Source: Syntrophaceae bacterium UBA1062 (GTDB lineage: Bacteria; Desulfobacterota; Desulfomonilia; UBA1062). From it: a stretch of 14,756 bases of DNA. Of the stretch, positions 13,798 through 14,756 are shown piece after piece. Position 1 is the stretch's first letter, and each line of letters begins with the position of its first letter. The stretch lies in NCBI GenBank assembly GCA_002316295.1, contig DCDF01000043.1:1-14756 (forward strand). Reading direction: 5' to 3'. The notes under the pieces are model-generated. The model had not been told where the DNA came from. It was given only the letters and a program-made list of their open reading frames with translations, and made no database searches. The position numbers and the translations under genes were made by a program.

Positions 13798-13909
13798 GGT
13801 ATACGGTATCAGCTGCTTCCGACCGTCTCGGGATTCTCTTTTCCCGGCCGAACGATCGGATTGTGTTTGTAGGGCCCCGGATCGCTCCGGAATGCGGGTC
13901 GCTTTCTCT

Positions 13910-14398
13910 CTACACGCCGCTGTCACCTCCCATTCCCCCCGGGCTCTGCTCAGGGGTCTGGCCGGGCATTTGCTCGGGAAGCTGTTCAGGGGCCTGCTCG
14001 GGCATAGCGCCGCCCTCTTCAACGGTTATCCATCCCCGGATGGAGTCGAGGGTCTGCTGGTCCATGCCGCTCACCCGTGAGAGATCATCAACCGAGGCGA
14101 AAGGACCATTCGCCTCACGGTAGTCGATGATATTCTGTGCCAGCGTCTGATCGAGCCCCGGTATAGTGGACAGCTCTTCCACTGAGGCGGTATTGACGTT
14201 TATGGGAGTTGAGGGCATGGCCTGCTGGCCGGGCTGTCCTTCCATCGGCTGCTCGCCCTGTGCCTGGGCACCCGGCTCCATCTCTCCCTGCGTTCCCGGC
14301 TCGGTCTGTGCCTGCTGACCCTGCTGGTCGCACGAGACTGCTCCAAACGCGAGCAGGGCCGCCAGGATTCCTATCACGATCAGTGAATATTTTTTCAT
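13910..14398 (-). CDS. HhH lipoprotein, ComEA-like with altered hairpins
   Basis: A 162-residue predicted lipoprotein. The signal peptide MKKYSLIVIG... ends in the lipobox AVSC with Cys23, then Asp24, which in E. coli would retain it at the inner membrane. A Gln/Gly/Glu/Pro-rich linker (about 25-64) leads to the HhH unit: INVNTASVEELSTIPG (66-81), AQNIIDYREANGPF (87-100) and SGMDQQTLDSIRGW (110-123). The unit is clearly homologous to the neighbouring ComEA-like protein. In both hairpins the second glycine of the GhG turn is Asp (GLD 81-83, GMD 111-113). A tail of degenerate PEQ repeats follows (133-152). The frame stays open upstream to 14587, but ATG 14398 has the AAGGAG site and the signal peptide, so it is the start. 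The function is unknown; DNA binding is doubtful. Confidence 0.88.
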   Translation of the reverse strand: MKKYSLIVIGILAALLAFGAVSCDQQGQQAQTEPGTQGEMEPGAQAQGEQPMEGQPGQQAMPSTPINVNTASVEELSTIPGLDQTLAQNIIDYREANGPFASVDDLSRVSGMDQQTLDSIRGWITVEEGGAMPEQAPEQLPEQMPGQTPEQSPGGMGGDSGV

Positions 14399-14420
14399 GT
14401 CTTTTCTCCTTAGACTTTCC

Positions 14421-14433
14421 GCCCTTGCAGGGC
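14421..14433 (-). promoter_or_regulatory. Leader hairpin of the HhH lipoprotein gene
   Basis: GCCC, a five-base loop and GGGC, about 10 bases before the AAGGAG ribosome binding site. It matches the hairpin at 13681-13692 in position and flanks. A known riboswitch class was not recognised. Confidence 0.4.
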
Positions 14434-14471
14434 AATCTTTCCTGAAAGGCTGCGGTTTTCGTTTTCTCCGG

Positions 14472-14499
14472 GCATCGGTGAACGGGAAAGCGCCGGCAT
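14472..14499. repeat. Degenerate, inverted copy of the terminator hairpin
   Basis: Read on the - strand it begins ATGCCGGCGCTTTCCC and continues with CACCG. The first 16 bases differ at one position from the + strand of the 13772-13797 hairpin, including its loop. The second arm has drifted, so only a weak stem forms. Confidence 0.5.
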
Positions 14500-14634
14500 C
14501 ATCGGCAACGGTATATTCCCGTGTATGTGCTGTCGCCCGGCCGACATGCTCCCGATATCGTTCACAGATGCCAGGGGACGTTTTCATGCATCATCTGCGG
14601 GGGCTACGAGAAATCGCTTTTTCCTTTCCCTCCT

Positions 14635-14756
14635 CTAGTATTCTCCGTTCTGGAACACATCACCGCTGTCCTGCTCCGGAACTGACGGCTCCTCCTGCGG
14701 GATCGGCGTTCCTTCTTCGATGACCCCGGGCTCCTCCACGGTAACCCAGTCGCGGA
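14635..14756 (-). CDS. Third ComEA-like/HhH-family protein, C-terminal end
   Basis: The last 40 residues of a gene that enters from beyond the window end. They read RDWVTVEE at the visible start, then an acidic Pro/Glu/Gln-rich tail ending in DVFQNGEY. The opening matches IRGWITVEE of the HhH lipoprotein at the end of its second hairpin, and the tail has the same composition, so this is most likely a third tandem paralogue. The hairpins themselves are outside the window. The 236 bases between its stop and the lipoprotein gene hold the degenerate repeat and a leader, and no clear terminator. Confidence 0.72.
   Translation of the reverse strand, partial: RDWVTVEEPGVIEEGTPIPQEEPSVPEQDSGDVFQNGEY

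Noticed and set aside
13910..14002. PEQ/PGQ-rich tail read as a PEP-CTERM sorting signal
   Set aside because: A PEP-CTERM signal needs a PEP motif followed by a transmembrane helix and basic residues. Here no helix follows; the tail is Gly- and Pro-rich to its end.
14399..14587. 63-residue N-terminal extension of the HhH lipoprotein
   Set aside because: The extension is Arg-rich and lacks a signal peptide. The ATG at 14398 has AAGGAG before it and starts a perfect lipoprotein signal.
1..14756. CRISPR array, tRNA, rRNA, insertion sequence or phage attachment site
   Set aside because: No regularly spaced repeats, cloverleaf, terminal inverted repeats or transposase or integrase motifs were seen.

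Overview
The window looks like a chromosomal segment of a GC-rich Gram-negative bacterium. Outer-membrane proteins, an LPS-heptose-type nucleotidyltransferase, an NtrC-type regulator and an exopolysaccharide (EPS) operon of the XrtA/PEP-CTERM-associated type together suggest a deltaproteobacterium-like (Desulfobacterota) lineage. That placement is an inference from gene content, not a database result. No rRNA, tRNA, CRISPR array, insertion sequence or prophage gene was seen.

Region 1 (1-6093, + strand) is a tight operon. It starts with the 3' end of a sigma-54-dependent regulator. Then follow a short Wza-type export protein, an outer-membrane beta-barrel, a Wzz-type chain-length protein, an ExeA-like ATPase carrying transmembrane, LysM and SPOR segments, and a short tyrosine autokinase with a tyrosine-rich tail. 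Gaps are 0-20 bases and two junctions are 4-base stop/start overlaps. Together these genes would control, polymerise to length and export an EPS across a peptidoglycan-anchored machine. The glycosyltransferases, flippase, polymerase and any exosortase must lie outside the window.

Region 2 (6094-9088, + strand) begins after a 118-base gap with two small hairpins. It holds three overlapping genes: a ComF-like phosphoribosyltransferase, an unrecognised 307-residue protein, and a fusion of a DUF2520-type Rossmann dehydrogenase-like module to an RfaE2/HldE-type nucleotidyltransferase. The fusion is the most unusual gene here.

Region 3 (9085-11037, - strand) is a two-gene unit for a predicted lipoprotein and a PorV/FadL/TraF-like outer-membrane barrel. 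It converges on region 2 with overlapping stop codons. Region 4 (11259-13225, + strand) holds a polyprenyl diphosphate synthase (IspB type) and a CbpA-type DnaJ co-chaperone, each with its own upstream gap and promoter-like sequence.

Region 5 (13255-14756, - strand) is a tandem array of ComEA-like helix-hairpin-helix (HhH) proteins: one secreted, one lipoprotein whose two hairpins have both lost a glycine, and the C-terminus of a third copy that runs off the window. Two of these genes end in look-alike terminator hairpins and share a small leader hairpin before the ribosome binding site, so the array appears to have grown by duplication of whole cassettes.
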